A stretch of DNA of 16,269 bases, taken from contig CAZXOP010000033.1 of NCBI GenBank assembly GCA_964642235.1, positions 1 through 16,269 of the forward strand. Direction: 5' to 3'. The number at the start of each line of letters is the position of its first letter. Position 1 is the stretch's first letter. The notes under the pieces are model-generated. The model saw only the letters and a list, made by a program, of their open reading frames with translations, did not search any database and was not told where the DNA came from. Of the stretch, positions 15,333 to 16,269 are shown piece after piece. The position numbers and the translations under genes are program-made. The stretch is from CAYSND01 sp964642235. Lineage in GTDB: Bacteria > Bacteroidota > Bacteroidia > Bacteroidales > UBA932.

Positions 15333-16269
15333 ATGGATTTTATCGAAATAAATAAGGCAAACGTTCATAATCTGAAAGGGGTTTCTTTAAAAATCCCAAG
15401 GCATAAACTTGTCGTAGTTACAGGACTTAGCGGAAGTGGAAAATCATCACTCGCTTTCGACACTATCTTTGCGGAGGCACAGCGAAGGTATATAGATACT
15501 CTCTCTTCATACGCAAAACAATTTATGGGAGTACTTGAAAAACCTGACGTTGAGAGTATAGAGGGACTCAGTCCCACGATTGCTATTGAGCAGAAAGGGA
15601 CTAACAAAAATCCACGCTCCACAGTCGGAACGATTACTGAAATTTATGACTTCCTACGACTCCTTTATGCAAGAGCCTCCAAAGCATACTCCCCCTTTAC
15701 AGGGAAGGAGATGGTGAGATATTCCGACAACCAAATAATCGATTTGATTATAGAGAGTTATGCTGGCAAGAAATGTCTTGTTTTAGCTCCGTTGGTTAAA
15801 GGGAGGAAAGGACATTATAGAGAACTTTTCGATGGACTTATAAAAAAAGGATATACTCAAGTCAGAGTAGATGAGGAGTTAAAGCAGATAGCAGATGTAA
15901 GCGGAGGTCTCGATAGATATAAAGTCCATTTTATTGATTTAGTGGTAGATAAAATTATCCCTGACAAGAAGGACCAAAATAGAATTCGCGAGTCGGTTCA
16001 GACTGCATTGAATCTCGGTAAAGGGACTATCTCAGTTTGTGTTATAGGAGCAGAGGGGGGTTCTAAAGAGGTACGTCACTTTTCCAAGCATTTTATCTGC
16101 CCTGAAAGTGGTATCTCATTTCCTGAACCTGCACCACACTCTTTCTCCTTTAACTCCCCTCAAGGGTATTGTCCTCAATGTAGAGGATTAGGGGTTATAC
16201 CGAAAGCAGATATTTCTAAAATTATTCCCGACTACTCACTCTCCATTGCCGCAGGAGGTATTGCTCCGA
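15333..16269 (+). CDS. uvrA: Excinuclease ABC subunit A (partial, N-terminal third)
   Basis: UvrA is the damage-sensing ATPase of nucleotide excision repair; its dimer loads UvrB on damaged DNA. The first 312 codons are visible, about a third of the usual 940 or so residues, and the frame runs off the right edge without a stop. The start MDFIEINKANVHNLKGVS and the Walker A GLSGSGKSSLAFDT (about 29-42) are diagnostic. RRYIDTLSSYAKQF, IEGLSPTIAIEQK and STVGTITEIYDFLRLLYAR follow in the usual order. Further on, the first zinc module reads CPESG where E. coli has CPICG, while the second pair, CPQC, is kept. The region after LLYAR (SKAYSPFTGKEM) also lacks the Cys found in E. coli. As I recall, both are common in Bacteroidota UvrA. 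The ATG at 15333 follows the hydrolase stop by 4 bases. Confidence 0.95.
   Translation, partial: MDFIEINKANVHNLKGVSLKIPRHKLVVVTGLSGSGKSSLAFDTIFAEAQRRYIDTLSSYAKQFMGVLEKPDVESIEGLSPTIAIEQKGTNKNPRSTVGTITEIYDFLRLLYARASKAYSPFTGKEMVRYSDNQIIDLIIESYAGKKCLVLAPLVKGRKGHYRELFDGLIKKGYTQVRVDEELKQIADVSGGLDRYKVHFIDLVVDKIIPDKKDQNRIRESVQTALNLGKGTISVCVIGAEGGSKEVRHFSKHFICPESGISFPEPAPHSFSFNSPQGYCPQCRGLGVIPKADISKIIPDYSLSIAAGGIAP

Noticed and set aside
1..16269. Mobile elements, CRISPR repeats, toxin-antitoxin or defence genes, tRNAs
   Set aside because: No direct-repeat arrays, inverted-repeat ends, transposase or integrase motifs or cloverleaf candidates were seen. Every gene is housekeeping, envelope or signalling.

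Overview
The window is a densely packed, AT-rich chromosomal segment from a member of the Bacteroidota, most likely Bacteroidales. The signs are the waaA and mla genes of a Gram-negative envelope, Bacteroidota-type promoter boxes (TAnnTTTG) in front of genes, few Shine-Dalgarno sequences, and several lineage-typical proteins: a sigma factor paired with a dual-membrane anti-sigma factor, a TGS-domain nucleoside kinase and a UvrA with an altered zinc module. Nothing points to a mobile element. No tRNA, rRNA, CRISPR array, IS or prophage gene is visible, and no stretch longer than about 90 bases lacks a gene.

Layout. (1) 1-2882, minus strand: mnmH (cut by the left edge), tsaE and a comM/yifB-type ATPase. 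The first two act on tRNA; the third is a Mg-chelatase-like AAA+ protein. (2) 2973-5778: waaA (Kdo transferase, minus) diverges from mlaE-mlaF (plus), the membrane core of a phospholipid transporter that keeps the outer membrane asymmetric. (3) 5773-7487, minus: an ECF sigma factor and a coupled protein with a cytoplasmic head, one inner-membrane helix, a long linker and a C-terminal beta-barrel. This matches the dual-membrane-spanning anti-sigma (Dma/Das) arrangement of Bacteroides. (4) 7579-10450, plus: a secreted TPR protein and an EnvC-like degenerate LytM factor, probably serving cell-wall splitting at division. (5) 10447-14629, minus: a likely operon of deoxynucleoside kinase, sensor histidine kinase and TGS-domain uridine-kinase-like protein. 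(6) 14696-16269, plus: a glyoxalase-II-like metallo-hydrolase and uvrA (cut by the right edge).

Regions 2 to 4 form a loose envelope block: LPS core assembly, lipid trafficking, envelope-stress sigma control and murein remodelling. Region 5 joins nucleoside salvage to a membrane sensor. Gene packing is extreme: three ATGA stop/start overlaps and two tail-to-tail overlaps leave no visible terminators. Five of the six starts in the three divergent intergenic regions have a TAnnTTTG box in front. The most interesting elements are the sigma/dual-membrane anti-sigma pair and the sensor kinase embedded between two nucleoside kinases.
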